A stretch of DNA of 64,000 nt from Bauldia sp. (lineage in GTDB: Bacteria; Pseudomonadota; Alphaproteobacteria; Rhizobiales; Kaistiaceae). A program made the translations under genes and the position numbers. The stretch is taken from contig JANQRX010000003.1 in the NCBI GenBank assembly GCA_028284325.1, forward strand, positions 186,001 through 250,000. The letters are read 5' to 3'. Shown one piece after another: positions 45,361-55,018 of this stretch. The stretch's first letter is position 1. The number at the start of each line of letters is the position of its first letter. The notes below the pieces were generated by a model that was given only the letters and a program-made list of their open reading frames with translations, was not told the DNA's origin and searched no databases.

Positions 45361-46038
45361 ATGCGCATTCTGGTCGTAGAAGACGACGCCACGCTGGCGG
45401 CGTTCGTGTCCAAGGGTCTCACCGAAGCGGGGCACGTCGCCGACACCTTCGCCGACGGTCGCGACGCCATGAACGCGGCGTTGACACAGCCCTACGATGT
45501 GGTCGTCGTCGACCGCATGCTTCCCGGCCTGGACGGCCTGTCGCTGGTCCGTGCGTTACGGGCAGCGGGGCTGGAACTGCCAGTCCTGTTTCTGACCTCG
45601 CTTGCCGGTGTCGACGACCGCGTCGAGGGCCTTGATGCCGGCGGCGACGACTACCTGACCAAGCCGTTCGCCTTCTCCGAGCTGCTGGCCCGCGCCAACG
45701 CACTCGCCCGTCGCCGCCCGCTTCACGGCGGAGAGCCGACGACACTGGAGCACGGCGATCTCAGGCTTGACCTCGTTCGTCGGACCGCGGAGCGCGACGG
45801 CCACCCCATCGACCTCAATCCGAAGGAGTTTCTCATTCTCGAAGCGCTGATGCGTGCCAGCGGGCGTGTCCTGACGCGAACGATGCTGCTCGAGCAGGTC
45901 TGGGACATTCACTTCGACCCCCAGACCAGTGTCGTCGAAACCCACATCAGCCGCCTGCGCGCAAAAATCGAGAAACCGTTCGGCGGCAAGCCGGTGATCC
46001 GCACGGTGCGCGGCTCGGGTTATGCGCTCGACATTTGA
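45361..46038 (+). CDS. OmpR-family response regulator
   Basis: A 225-residue QseB/PmrA-like regulator: receiver MRILVVEDDATLAAFVSKGL with phospho-Asp in DVVVVDRMLPGLDGLSL and Lys in DYLTKPFAFSELLARA. The winged-helix output is LNPKEFLILEALMRASGRVL, LEQVWDIHFDPQTSVVETHI and the last strand VIRTVRGSGYALDI. ATG 45361 fits the family start. The kinase gene overlaps its 3' end by 17 bases, so they are an operon with PepSY upstream. Likely target: PepSY itself and other envelope genes. Confidence 0.92.
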   Translation: MRILVVEDDATLAAFVSKGLTEAGHVADTFADGRDAMNAALTQPYDVVVVDRMLPGLDGLSLVRALRAAGLELPVLFLTSLAGVDDRVEGLDAGGDDYLTKPFAFSELLARANALARRRPLHGGEPTTLEHGDLRLDLVRRTAERDGHPIDLNPKEFLILEALMRASGRVLTRTMLLEQVWDIHFDPQTSVVETHISRLRAKIEKPFGGKPVIRTVRGSGYALDI

Positions 46039-47377
46039 TCCATTGGTGAAGCTGTGGCGCATGAGCGCCGTGCGTCAGGCATTCGTCTCGGCGCTGACCT
46101 TTGCCATCGTCACCGGCCTCACCGCCGTCGGCGCCTTCTTCGCACTCACGTCGCTGCTGTCGGACCGGGTCGATGCCACACTGCTCGCCCGGGCCGACGC
46201 ACTCCGCGCCAGCGGCGCCGTTACCGCGACCATTCAGCGATCCCGGCCCCTGGAGGACGACCTGGAGGGCCGCGATCTCTACGCGTTTGTGAGCGACGGC
46301 GGCGTCTTAACCGGCGTCTCCCTCCTGCGTGGCGTTCCGTCGGGCTACTCGACAACCGAGTTCGTTGTCGACGACGACGAGACCGCCCGCTATCGGGTTC
46401 TCGCTCAGGAGGTGTCCGGCGGCACACTGATCATCGCGACGCCGCTTGAGGACCAGGAGGCGAGTATCGCCCTCATCGCCTCGTTCCTCCTGTGGGGCGG
46501 CCTCGGCGCGGCTGCCCTCACCCTGGCCGTGGGCGTCGCCATCGGCCTCACAACGCAACGTCGTATCAGGGCGATCGAGACCGGTCTCGGGGCCGTCGCC
46601 GGCGGCGACCTCGGCGCGCGGCTGCCGGTTTCCGACCGCAACGACGACATCGATCGTGTCGCCGGCGCCACAAACCTGGCGATCGGGCGCCTCGAAACGT
46701 CGGTGGCTGCGCTACGCGACCTTTCAGCCAACATCGCCCACGACCTGAAGACCCCGATGGCCCGCCTCCATCAGCGCCTGTCGGGGCTTGCGGAAAGCGC
46801 CGGTAACGATGCGATGGGCCACGAGATCGAGAACGCCGCCGCCGAGTCCGTGCGGATCGGCGAAATCTTCGATGCGGTTCTTCGCATTTCCCAGATCGAA
46901 GCCGGTGCACGCCGTGAGAAGTTCAAGCCAGTCGACCTCGCCGATGTGGCGGCCCGCGTCGACGACATCTTCCGCGCGGTCGCCGAAGACGAGAAACGGG
47001 CGTTCGACGTCCGCGTCGACGGCGGTCCGGCCATGGTCCACGGCGACCGCGATCTTCTCGTGCAGGCCGTTTCCAACTGTATCGCCAACGCCTTCCGGCA
47101 TACCCCGCCCGGAACCGCGGTGGAGCTGCACATCCGTGACGACGCCGGCCGGCCCGTTCTGGACGTCGCGGACCGCGGCCCGGGGATCCCGTCCGAACAA
47201 CGGGAGCGCGTTCTGGAGCGTTTCGTTCAACTCGACGACAGCCGCGCGAGCGCCGGCACCGGGCTGGGCCTCACCCTCGTCCGGGCCGTCGCCGACCTGC
47301 ACGGGGCCGAACTGTCGCTGACCGGCAACCACCCCGGCTTGCGCGTCACGCTGGCCTTTCCGGGTCAGGCCAGCTAA
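46022..47377 (+). CDS. Sensor histidine kinase
   Basis: A 451-residue inner-membrane kinase: two membrane helices (VSALTFAIVTGLTAVGAFFA and LIASFLLWGGLGAAALTLAV) flank a roughly 120-residue periplasmic sensor, followed by HAMP (TTQRRIRAIETGLGAVAGGD). The H-box is NIAHDLKTPMARLHQRL, N-box QAVSNCIANAFRHTPPG, G1 DRGPGIP and G2 GTGLGLTLVRAV. All catalytic boxes are intact. The periplasmic part has many acidic residues (VDDDETARY), compatible with cation sensing, though that is inference. It is the partner of the regulator encoded just upstream. Confidence 0.92.
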   Translation: MRSTFDPLVKLWRMSAVRQAFVSALTFAIVTGLTAVGAFFALTSLLSDRVDATLLARADALRASGAVTATIQRSRPLEDDLEGRDLYAFVSDGGVLTGVSLLRGVPSGYSTTEFVVDDDETARYRVLAQEVSGGTLIIATPLEDQEASIALIASFLLWGGLGAAALTLAVGVAIGLTTQRRIRAIETGLGAVAGGDLGARLPVSDRNDDIDRVAGATNLAIGRLETSVAALRDLSANIAHDLKTPMARLHQRLSGLAESAGNDAMGHEIENAAAESVRIGEIFDAVLRISQIEAGARREKFKPVDLADVAARVDDIFRAVAEDEKRAFDVRVDGGPAMVHGDRDLLVQAVSNCIANAFRHTPPGTAVELHIRDDAGRPVLDVADRGPGIPSEQRERVLERFVQLDDSRASAGTGLGLTLVRAVADLHGAELSLTGNHPGLRVTLAFPGQAS

Positions 47378-47449
47378 CGCCGAAGTGCCCTATGTTTACG
47401 CCGGTGGCGCGATCACTAAACTGTGCCAACCGAGCTTCGGGAGGATGAT

Positions 47450-49222
47450 GTGGGCGTTGAGTGGCGCAATCTGGTCGACATGTTCTTTCGCCAGGCGGAA
47501 GCCAATGGCGATCGTCCGTTCATGTGGGAGAAGCACGACGACGAATTCCGGCCGATGAGTTGGGCCGAAGCGGCGAAAGCCGTCCGGGCGCTGGCGGCAA
47601 CCCTGCGGGCCCGCGGGCTTCAGGATGGCGAGCGGGTGGTGATCGTCGCCCACAACTCGCCGCACTGGGCCATCGCCGATTTCGCCATCATGGCGGCCGG
47701 CGGCGTCACGGTTCCGGCCTACACCACCAACACGCAGGACAACCACGCCCACATCCTGCGCGACAGCGGCGCGACGGCAGCGATCGTGGCCGGCGAGAAG
47801 CTGGCGGACACGGTTCTGGCGGCCACCGCCGACACCGATCTGCGTCACATGGTGGTGACCGAGGCGCCGACGCAGCGCCCGGAAGGCATCGAGATCACCG
47901 ACTGGTCGGACGCGATCGCCGAAGACGTGCCGGCTGCGGAGGTCGAGCAGCGGATCGCGGCCATCGACGCCAACAACCTGGCCTGCCTGATCTACACCTC
48001 GGGCACCGGCGGGGCGCCCAAGGGCGTCATGCTCAGCCACCGTGCCATCCTGTCGAACTGCGCCGGTGCCGCCGACATCCTGCGCGATCTCGGCCTGGGT
48101 GACGAGGTCTTCCTCTCCTTCCTGCCGCTCTCGCACGCGTATGAGCACACCGCCGGCCTGATGTTCCCGGTCTCGATCGGCGCGGAGATCTACTTCGCGG
48201 AGAAGGTCGAGACGCTGACGAGCAATCTACCGGAGGCGCGGCCGACGATCATGACGGCGGTGCCGCGGCTCTATCACGTCATGCACGACCGCATCCTGTT
48301 TGGCCTGCGCGACCAGAGCCGCCTGCGGCAGCGTCTGTTCTGGACCGCCGTTCGCCTTGGCCGCAAGCGCTACGAGGATGCGGCATCGATGACCATCGGG
48401 GAGCGCATCGCCGATGCCGTCGTCGACCGGCTGGTGCGCAACAAGGTTCGCGCGCGGTTCGGCGGCCGCCTGAAGGCCCTGGTCTCCGGCGGCGCGCCGC
48501 TGGACTACGAGATCGGCGTTTTCTTCACCGCACTCGGCCTGCGCCTGCTGCAGGGCTACGGCCAGACCGAGGCGGCGCCGGTCATCAGTTGCAACCGCTG
48601 CACCCACGTCAAGCTGCAAACCGTGGGGCCGCCGCTCACCGACGTGGAACTGAAGATCGCCGACGACGGCGAAATACTCGTCCGCGGTCCGCTGCTGATG
48701 GACGGTTACTGGAACCTGCCCAAGCTCAGCGCCGACGCGCTGAAGGATGGCTGGCTGCACACCGGCGATATCGGCGTCATCGATGAGGACGGATTCCTGC
48801 AGATCACCGATCGCAAGAAGGACATCATCGTCAGTTCAGGTGGCGACACCATATCGCCGCTGTTCGTCGAGGGTGTGGTCACGCGCGAGCCGGAAATCGA
48901 GGCCACGGTGGTGATCGGCGACAATCGGCCCCACCTCGTCGCCGTCGTCGTTCCCTCCCATGACTTCATCGGCGACTGGAACAAGACCAACCACCGCACC
49001 GACGAACTCGCGGCTCTCGCCGAAGACGACGGCTTCCGGAAGGCGGTCGGTGGCGTCGTCGACCGCGCCAACAAACAGTTGCCGGCCAATCTGCGCATCA
49101 AGCGGTTTGTCGTGGCCGACGAGCCGTTCACGGTGACCAACGGCATGATGACGCCGACCATGAAGGCGCGCCGGCACCGGGTCGAGGCGAAGTGGGCCGA
49201 AGCCATCGACGCTCTCTATTAG
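47450..49222 (+). CDS. Long-chain acyl-CoA synthetase (AMP-binding)
   Basis: A 590-residue adenylate-forming ligase of the long-chain fatty-acid-CoA (FadD15/ACSL) type. P-loop LIYTSGTGGAPKGVMLSH, A5 motif LLQGYGQTEAAPVISCNR, hinge region LHTGDIGVIDEDGFLQITDR and KKDIIVSSGGDTISPLFVE. It activates fatty acids with ATP and CoA in the cytosol. The GTG at 47450 has GGGAGG five bases upstream, so I prefer it over GTG 47423. A methyltransferase gene follows after 18 bases on the same strand and is probably cotranscribed. Confidence 0.92.
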   Translation: MGVEWRNLVDMFFRQAEANGDRPFMWEKHDDEFRPMSWAEAAKAVRALAATLRARGLQDGERVVIVAHNSPHWAIADFAIMAAGGVTVPAYTTNTQDNHAHILRDSGATAAIVAGEKLADTVLAATADTDLRHMVVTEAPTQRPEGIEITDWSDAIAEDVPAAEVEQRIAAIDANNLACLIYTSGTGGAPKGVMLSHRAILSNCAGAADILRDLGLGDEVFLSFLPLSHAYEHTAGLMFPVSIGAEIYFAEKVETLTSNLPEARPTIMTAVPRLYHVMHDRILFGLRDQSRLRQRLFWTAVRLGRKRYEDAASMTIGERIADAVVDRLVRNKVRARFGGRLKALVSGGAPLDYEIGVFFTALGLRLLQGYGQTEAAPVISCNRCTHVKLQTVGPPLTDVELKIADDGEILVRGPLLMDGYWNLPKLSADALKDGWLHTGDIGVIDEDGFLQITDRKKDIIVSSGGDTISPLFVEGVVTREPEIEATVVIGDNRPHLVAVVVPSHDFIGDWNKTNHRTDELAALAEDDGFRKAVGGVVDRANKQLPANLRIKRFVVADEPFTVTNGMMTPTMKARRHRVEAKWAEAIDALY

Positions 49223-49240
49223 GACGGCGACGACGTTCCC

Positions 49241-50026
49241 ATGATTCTTGAATTCGATGCCGCAACCGCGCGTCTGCTCGACGACGCGTATCACGGCCGC
49301 GACTTCGCGCGACGGCGGGCCGCCAACCTCGCCGCATTGGCGATCCGACCGGGCGAGGTGGTGCTCGACCTCGGCTGCGGGCCGGGATTCCTGACCATCG
49401 ATCTTGCACGCGCCACCGGCAGCGGCGGCAAGGTCTACGGCATCGACCCGAGCCCCGACATGCGGGCAGCGGCGACCGAGCGGTGCGCGGACCGACCGCA
49501 GGTGGAGATCCGCGACGGGTCGGCCAACGCCTTGCCCCTCGCCGACGCATCGGTCGACAAGGCGGTTTCGGTGCAGGTGTTCGAATACCTTGAGGACATC
49601 CCCGGCGCCCTCCGCGAATGCTTCCGCGTATTGCGTCCGGGCGGCCTTCTGGCGATCGGCGACATTCACTTCGACAGCGTGACCTGGTTCAGCGAGGATC
49701 GCGCCCGCATGACGGCGATGCTCGACGCCTGGGACCGCCATCTCACCGAGCGCGCCGCGCCGGCCAGGTTGCCGAACCTGATGCGCCAGGCCGGATTCGT
49801 CGTCGAGAGCGTCCAGCCGGTCACGCTGGTCGATACGTCGCTGGTGCCGAATGGCTACGCGGCCATGCTGATGGCGATGATGCCGGCCTTCGCCCGCCAG
49901 CACGCCCTGCTCGACGAGGCGACCATCGAGAACTGGGTCGAAGAGCAGCGACATCTGGCCGCCGAGGGGCGCTTCTTCATGTCACTCACGCACTTCATCA
50001 CCCTCGCCCGGCGACCCGGCACCTGA
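49241..50026 (+). CDS. SAM-dependent class I methyltransferase
   Basis: A 261-residue enzyme of the Methyltransf_11/25 (UbiE-like) type: motif I VVLDLGCGPGFLTIDLARAT, motif II KVYGIDPSPDMRAAA, motif III region ECFRVLRPGGLLAIGD. It starts FDAATARLLDDAYHGRDF, similar to arsenite/UbiE-like members, but has no telling cysteine set. The substrate is unknown; lipid-linked or quinone substrates are common for this group. It probably shares an operon with the acyl-CoA synthetase. Its 3' end overlaps the convergent SRPBCC gene by 45 bases. Confidence 0.82.
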   Translation: MILEFDAATARLLDDAYHGRDFARRRAANLAALAIRPGEVVLDLGCGPGFLTIDLARATGSGGKVYGIDPSPDMRAAATERCADRPQVEIRDGSANALPLADASVDKAVSVQVFEYLEDIPGALRECFRVLRPGGLLAIGDIHFDSVTWFSEDRARMTAMLDAWDRHLTERAAPARLPNLMRQAGFVVESVQPVTLVDTSLVPNGYAAMLMAMMPAFARQHALLDEATIENWVEEQRHLAAEGRFFMSLTHFITLARRPGT

Positions 50027-50446
50027 ATCCGCCGCTTCGATCGCTGTCTTCAAGCGCTCAAGCTGTCCGTGGTCGGCGGTGCGGATCAGCGCCCGGATCA
50101 GCGGGGCGGCCAGCCGCGCGACACCCCGCACCGAGCCGTCGACCTCCAGGCGCACGACGGACCCTTCACCTTCCCCGCGGAGCCGGTACGTGTAGACCGC
50201 CGTCATCGCCCGCTGGTCCATGCGGAGCGAGATCCGCTCCCCGTCGGCGAAGTCGACAACCTCGGCACGGCTCTGCTCCTCGCCGGCATGCAGCGTCAGG
50301 ATGCCGTCCGCGGTGAGGTCACCGCCGCCGTCAACCGTGGCGTCAGCGGCGCCCGGCATCCACGTCGCGAGAAGCCGCGGCTCGGTCAGATAGCGCCAGA
50401 CCAGCGCCGCCGGTGCCGCGATGGACGCCTCGACCGCGAAGATCAC
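49982..50446 (-). CDS. SRPBCC/CoxG-like protein
   Basis: A 154-residue SRPBCC-fold protein of the CoxG (carbon-monoxide dehydrogenase subunit G) or polyketide-cyclase type: [33 protein letters not shown], and long C-terminal helix [20 protein letters not shown]. The GTG start overlaps the malate synthase stop (GTGA), so it is translationally coupled to glcB. That pairing is unusual and its meaning is unclear; no CO dehydrogenase genes are here. It could bind a hydrophobic ligand or be a chaperone-like partner. Confidence 0.72.
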   Translation of the reverse strand: MIFAVEASIAAPAALVWRYLTEPRLLATWMPGAADATVDGGGDLTADGILTLHAGEEQSRAEVVDFADGERISLRMDQRAMTAVYTYRLRGEGEGSVVRLEVDGSVRGVARLAAPLIRALIRTADHGQLERLKTAIEAADSGAGSPGEGDEVRE

Positions 50447-52614
50447 GATGCGTCGGCGCGCTCGCGCTTGAGCCGAAGCCGGTAGGCGTGCAGCAGCGGT
50501 TCGGTGTAGCCGGAGGGCTGCTCGCGTCCCTTGAGCGCCAGGTCGCAGGCGGCACGAAACGCCACGCCGTCATAGCCGGGCGCCATGGGCACGTAGGCCG
50601 GATCGCCGGCGTTCTGGCGGTCGACCGTCACCGCCATGCGGCGGAACGCGTCGAGCACGTCGTCGCGGCTCACCACGCCGTGGTGGAGCCAGTTGGCGAT
50701 GTGCTGCGAGCTGATCCGGCAGGTCGCCCGATCCTCCATCAGGCCGACATCGTTGAGGTCGGGCACCTTCGAGCAGCCGATGCCCTGATCGACCCATCGG
50801 ACCACGTAGCCGAGGATGCCCTGCGCGTTGTTCTCGACCTCGCGCATCACCTCCTCGCGCGACCAGTTGGGACGATCGGCCAGCGGCACCGTCAGCAGGT
50901 CGTCCATGGTGCCGCGCGGCCCGCCGGCGGCGATCTCGGCCTGGCGCGCAAAGACATCGACGCGATGGTAGTGCGTCGCGTGGAGCGTGGCGGCGGTGGG
51001 GCTCGGCACCCATGCGCAATTGGCACCGGCCCGCGGATGGCCGATCTTCTGTTCCACCATGTCGGCCATCAGGTCGGGCGCCGCCCACATGCCCTTGCCG
51101 ATCTGGGCCTTGCCGGACAGGCCGCATGCGAGCCCGATATCGACATTGCGGTCCTCATAGGAGGCGATCCATGGCTCGGACTTGATATCGGCCTTCTTGA
51201 GGAACGGACCGGCTTCCATGGAGGTGTGGATTTCGTCGCCGGTGCGATCGAGGAAGCCGGTGTTGATGAACGCCACCCGCGCCCGCGCGGCATGGATGCA
51301 CGCCTTCAGATTCGCGGACGTCCGCCGTTCCTCGTCCATAATGCCGAGCTTGACCGTGTTGCGCGGCAGCCCCAGCGCGTCCTCGACCCGTCCGAAGATC
51401 GCGTCCGCGAAGGCGACCTCATCGGGCCCGTGCATCTTCGGCTTCACCACATAGACCGAACCGTGCAGCGAATTGCGCGGCCCTACCGATTTCCTCAGGT
51501 CGTGGAGCGCGATCAGGGTCGTGCAGAACGCGTCCATGATCCCCTCGGGGATCTCGTCGCCGCCGGACATCAGGATCGCCGGATTGGTCATCAGGTGACC
51601 GACGTTGCGGACCAGCATCAGCGACCGCCCTTTCAGAAATCCTGGGGTGCCGTCAGCGCCGGTGTAGTCGATGTCGCGGTTGAGATGGCGCTCTACCGTC
51701 CGTCCGCCCTTGGTGAAGGTGGCCACCAGGTCGCCCTTCATCAGCCCGAGCCAGTTGCGATAGGCGACGACCTTGTCCTCGGCATCCACCGCCGCGATCG
51801 AATCCTCGCAATCCATGATCGTCGAGATCGCCGCTTCCAGCTGCACGTCGGCAACACCGGCGCGGTCATCACGTCCGATCGGACTGTCGCGATCGATATC
51901 GATGATGACGTGCAGGTGATTGTTCTTCAGGATCAGCGACGACGGCGCACCAGCTTCGCCGCGATGGCCGACGAACGCGCCCGGTTCGCGCAAGCCGACC
52001 GCGCCCGCCGCGGTCTCCGCGACCAGGCCGCCATCGGCGATGGCATAGCGGGAGACGTCCTGATGGCTGGCGCCGGCAAGCGGCAGCACGTCGTCGAGAA
52101 AACCGCGCACCCAGGCGACCACACGGCCCCCGCGCTCGGGATCATAGCCACCGCCCCGCGGCAGGTCCCCGAGCGCGTCCGTCCCGTACAGCGCGTCGTA
52201 GAGCGATCCCCAACGGGCGTTGGCCGCGTTCAGGGCGTAGCGCGCGTTCATCACCGGCACCACGAGTTGCGGCCCCGGAATGGCGGCTATTTCGTCGTCG
52301 CAGTTCTCGGTTTCGATGACGAAATCGGGCCCTTCGGGCCTCAGATAGCCGATCTCGGTCAGGAAACTCCGGTAGGCGGCCGCGTCATGGGCTTGGCCCT
52401 TCCGCTCACGGTGCCAGGCGTCGATCGCCGTCTGCAGCCGCTCGCGCTCCGCCAGCAGGTCGGCGTTCCGAGGCGCAAGATCGGTCAGCGTCGCCGCCAG
52501 CCCGTCCCAGAAGGCGGACGCCTCGATCCCGGTCCCCGGCAGCGCCTCGTCCTCGATGAACCCGGCCAGGCGAACGTCGACCTCAAGACCCGACCGATTG
52601 ACCCGCTGAGACAT
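50443..52614 (-). CDS. glcB: Malate synthase G
   Basis: GlcB condenses glyoxylate and acetyl-CoA to malate in the glyoxylate bypass and glycolate use. The 723 residues from ATG 52614 equal the E. coli GlcB length. Blocks typical of isoform G are [40 protein letters not shown] (metal Glu/Asp region), [28 protein letters not shown] (acid/base region) and [20 protein letters not shown]-like [25 protein letters not shown] before the ATG supports the start. Isocitrate lyase is not in the window. Confidence 0.97.
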   Translation of the reverse strand: MSQRVNRSGLEVDVRLAGFIEDEALPGTGIEASAFWDGLAATLTDLAPRNADLLAERERLQTAIDAWHRERKGQAHDAAAYRSFLTEIGYLRPEGPDFVIETENCDDEIAAIPGPQLVVPVMNARYALNAANARWGSLYDALYGTDALGDLPRGGGYDPERGGRVVAWVRGFLDDVLPLAGASHQDVSRYAIADGGLVAETAAGAVGLREPGAFVGHRGEAGAPSSLILKNNHLHVIIDIDRDSPIGRDDRAGVADVQLEAAISTIMDCEDSIAAVDAEDKVVAYRNWLGLMKGDLVATFTKGGRTVERHLNRDIDYTGADGTPGFLKGRSLMLVRNVGHLMTNPAILMSGGDEIPEGIMDAFCTTLIALHDLRKSVGPRNSLHGSVYVVKPKMHGPDEVAFADAIFGRVEDALGLPRNTVKLGIMDEERRTSANLKACIHAARARVAFINTGFLDRTGDEIHTSMEAGPFLKKADIKSEPWIASYEDRNVDIGLACGLSGKAQIGKGMWAAPDLMADMVEQKIGHPRAGANCAWVPSPTAATLHATHYHRVDVFARQAEIAAGGPRGTMDDLLTVPLADRPNWSREEVMREVENNAQGILGYVVRWVDQGIGCSKVPDLNDVGLMEDRATCRISSQHIANWLHHGVVSRDDVLDAFRRMAVTVDRQNAGDPAYVPMAPGYDGVAFRAACDLALKGREQPSGYTEPLLHAYRLRLKRERADAS

Positions 52615-52691
52615 GCCTACCCCCTTCTCCATCCGGCGCCGGACGTTTTAGTGGAAGGAACGCGGGTTTGGAACCGAGCCTATCCCGCCGG

Positions 52692-53663
52692 TCAGCCGGG
52701 ATCCCAGACGCGGGTCGCCTCTGGATCGAACGTGTCGTAGGGAAGCGCCGTCAGCGCCTCCCAGACGGCGTCCGGGATATCCCAGTTGGCCCAGGTCAGC
52801 GTCTGCTCCACCCGCTCCGGCTTGCTCACCCCGCAGACCGTCGAGGCGACCCGACCGTCGCGCATGGAAAACTGCAGGGCCGCCGCGCCGATGGGGATGT
52901 CGTGCTCGGCGCAGATCGCCTCGATCGCCCGGACCGAGGTCATCGTTTCGTTCGTCGCGTCCTGATAGGCGTAGCGGCGCGACTTGGCCGTGCCCTTGGC
53001 AAGGACGCCACCGGCAAAGGGTGCGGCATTCATCACCGCGGTCCCCCGCTCGCGGGCGAGGTCTATCATCGGTTCGGCGTTACGGTTGGTCAGCATGAAG
53101 CGATTGTGCGTGATGAGGATGTCGAACTCCCACTCACGCAGCAGCGGCATCATGACTTCCACGTTGCCGGCCGCGAGCCCCACCGCGTCCGCGATGCCCT
53201 CCTCCTTCATCTTGAACATGTCACCGATGGAAACGCGGCACTCGTCGAGAGAGGCCGCGTACTCCGGATCGTGGAAATGCAGGATGTGCACCCGGTCGAG
53301 GTTCAGGGCCGTGAGGCTCTCCTCCAGCGACCGGCGCGCCTGGGCAACATCGAACACGCCTGTCTCGATGTTCCTGTCGAGCTTCGTCGAGACCACGAAT
53401 CCGGGCGGAAGGCCGCCGCGCTCACGGATGACCTTGCCGATACGTTCTTCGCTACGACCCAACCCGTAGGTGCGGCTGGTATCGAGGAATTTGCACGGTC
53501 CGTCGAAGATCGCGCGCACGGTCGCCAACGCCCGCTCCTCGTCGACGCTGTACCCGTAGGTACCGGGCATGTCGCCGAGGGCCGACGTGCCGAAACAGAT
53601 CGCCGGAATCGTGACGCCGGTGGTCCCCACCGGCGAGGTCCTGAGCGCGGCTTGCCCTGTCAT
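52692..53663 (-). CDS. Aldo/keto reductase, aldose 1-dehydrogenase type
   Basis: A 323-residue TIM-barrel oxidoreductase. The catalytic tetrad appears in FLDTSRTYGLGRSEERIG (Asp, Tyr), VVSTKLDRN (Lys) and HILHFHDPEY (His). SMRDGRVASTVCGVSKPERV matches the C-terminal NADP-binding segment. It resembles D-threo-aldose 1-dehydrogenase, L-fucose dehydrogenase and pyridoxal 4-dehydrogenase. The substrate is probably a sugar such as fucose or arabinose, or pyridoxal; this is not resolved. The ATG at 53663 has AGGAGA six bases upstream. It is divergent from the AMP-ligase gene at 53750. Confidence 0.85.
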   Translation of the reverse strand: MTGQAALRTSPVGTTGVTIPAICFGTSALGDMPGTYGYSVDEERALATVRAIFDGPCKFLDTSRTYGLGRSEERIGKVIRERGGLPPGFVVSTKLDRNIETGVFDVAQARRSLEESLTALNLDRVHILHFHDPEYAASLDECRVSIGDMFKMKEEGIADAVGLAAGNVEVMMPLLREWEFDILITHNRFMLTNRNAEPMIDLARERGTAVMNAAPFAGGVLAKGTAKSRRYAYQDATNETMTSVRAIEAICAEHDIPIGAAALQFSMRDGRVASTVCGVSKPERVEQTLTWANWDIPDAVWEALTALPYDTFDPEATRVWDPG

Positions 53664-53749
53664 CTTGTTCTCCTGGGATATAATGCGCGACCCGACCACC
53701 ATGACACGTGCCGCCGGCCGGCGCGAGATCGCGAGCACTGAGGCGACCA

Positions 53750-55018
53750 ATGGACGCGGAGACGAGCCCCGGGACGACCGGGCGGCGGTCCGACGCCGAT
53801 GCGGGACGACTCGTCCTGGTCACCAACACCAATTCGCTGGCGACCGTCCGCGTGGTGCGTTCGCTCGTCCTCGGCGGCGGTGTCGCCGGTGCGATCGATC
53901 CGGCGCAATGGCAACGGTTGGAGGGCATCGGTACGGTCGAGAGGCGCGGTAACATCGCGATCACCGACGTCGCGGCGCCCGACTGTGCCGGTCTGGCCTG
54001 TGTCACCTCCGGATCGACCGGCACGCCGAAAGTCATCCTGCGCCATTACGACACCTGGCTGCGGTCGTTCGCGCTTCAGCGACGGGTGATCGGGTACGAT
54101 GCCCGCGCCGGCGTCCATGTCGTGGGCAATCTCGCGCACTCCATGCATCTCTATGCTGCCATGGAGGCGCTGGATCGCGACATCGAGCCGACGATTGAGC
54201 GCGACTTCGCGCCGCGCCGGGTTCTCGCCAGCCTACGTGAGGCGCGAAGCGAACTCCTCTACGCGACACCGGCGCATCTCGTCATGCTGGTCGCTGCCGC
54301 CCGCTCGGGGCCGCCTGTGACCACGCTGACCCACATCCTGACCGGTGGCGCGAAATTCGACGAGGCGCGTTCGGCGGCTCTGAAGCGACTGTTTCCGGCC
54401 GCGACCGTCGTCGAGTTCTTCGGCACCACGGAAACCAGCTTCATCACCATCAAGGAGGCCGGTGCCCCGCCCGGCTCGCTCGGTCGCCCGTGCCCCGGCG
54501 TCGAGGTGCGCATCACCGACGGCGAGGGACGGCCGCGTGCCGCCGATCAGGAAGGTGAGATCTGGATCAGGAGCGACATGCTGTTCGATCGCTACCTGAT
54601 CGGCGACGATCCCCACACCCGCTGGCGCGACGGATGGCTGACGGTCGGTGACCGGGGCTATCTCGATGCCGGCGGCTATCTCTACTTCACCGCCCGCGAC
54701 GGCGCGATGGTCACCATTGCCGGCGAGAACGTCTATCTCGACCATGTGGAGGCGCGCCTGCGTCGCCATGTGACCGACGCCGAGGTCGCGGTGATCGCCG
54801 TCGGGGATCCGATGCGCGGTCACCGGCTGGTCGCGGCGGTGGAAGCATCGCCAACGACCGTGGACCCCGAAGCAATCCTGCGCGACCTCCGTGGCGCCTT
54901 CGGCGCCCTCACGGCACCGAAGCACATCGTCGAGATCGGCACGTGGCCGCGGACAGCCTCGGGCAAGACCGATCGCCGAGCCTTGGCCGAAACTGTCGCG
55001 GGCACCCATGGCGCGTGA
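53750..55018 (+). CDS. Compact AMP-dependent acyl-CoA ligase (YhfT-like)
   Basis: A 422-residue adenylate-forming enzyme, about 80-100 residues shorter than usual at the N-terminus. Catalytic parts are present: P-loop CVTSGSTGTPKVILRHYD, THILTGGAKFDE, A5 motif VVEFFGTTETSFITI, hinge WLTVGDRGYLDAGGYLYF, and the late lysine in TASGKTDRRAL. It overlaps the thiolase gene by 11 bases. Both converge on bioM-bioN-bioY. Bacillus carries the analogous trio yhfU (bioY), yhfT (ligase) and yhfS (thiolase) under biotin control, so a role tied to biotin or a biotin precursor is likely. The chemistry is not known. Confidence 0.8.
   Translation: MDAETSPGTTGRRSDADAGRLVLVTNTNSLATVRVVRSLVLGGGVAGAIDPAQWQRLEGIGTVERRGNIAITDVAAPDCAGLACVTSGSTGTPKVILRHYDTWLRSFALQRRVIGYDARAGVHVVGNLAHSMHLYAAMEALDRDIEPTIERDFAPRRVLASLREARSELLYATPAHLVMLVAAARSGPPVTTLTHILTGGAKFDEARSAALKRLFPAATVVEFFGTTETSFITIKEAGAPPGSLGRPCPGVEVRITDGEGRPRAADQEGEIWIRSDMLFDRYLIGDDPHTRWRDGWLTVGDRGYLDAGGYLYFTARDGAMVTIAGENVYLDHVEARLRRHVTDAEVAVIAVGDPMRGHRLVAAVEASPTTVDPEAILRDLRGAFGALTAPKHIVEIGTWPRTASGKTDRRALAETVAGTHGA

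Noticed and set aside
50413-52740. A 775-codon plus-strand open frame antisense to malate synthase
   Set aside because: It lies wholly across glcB and reads as Arg/His/Gly/Val-rich shadow sequence; the glcB frame is unmistakable.
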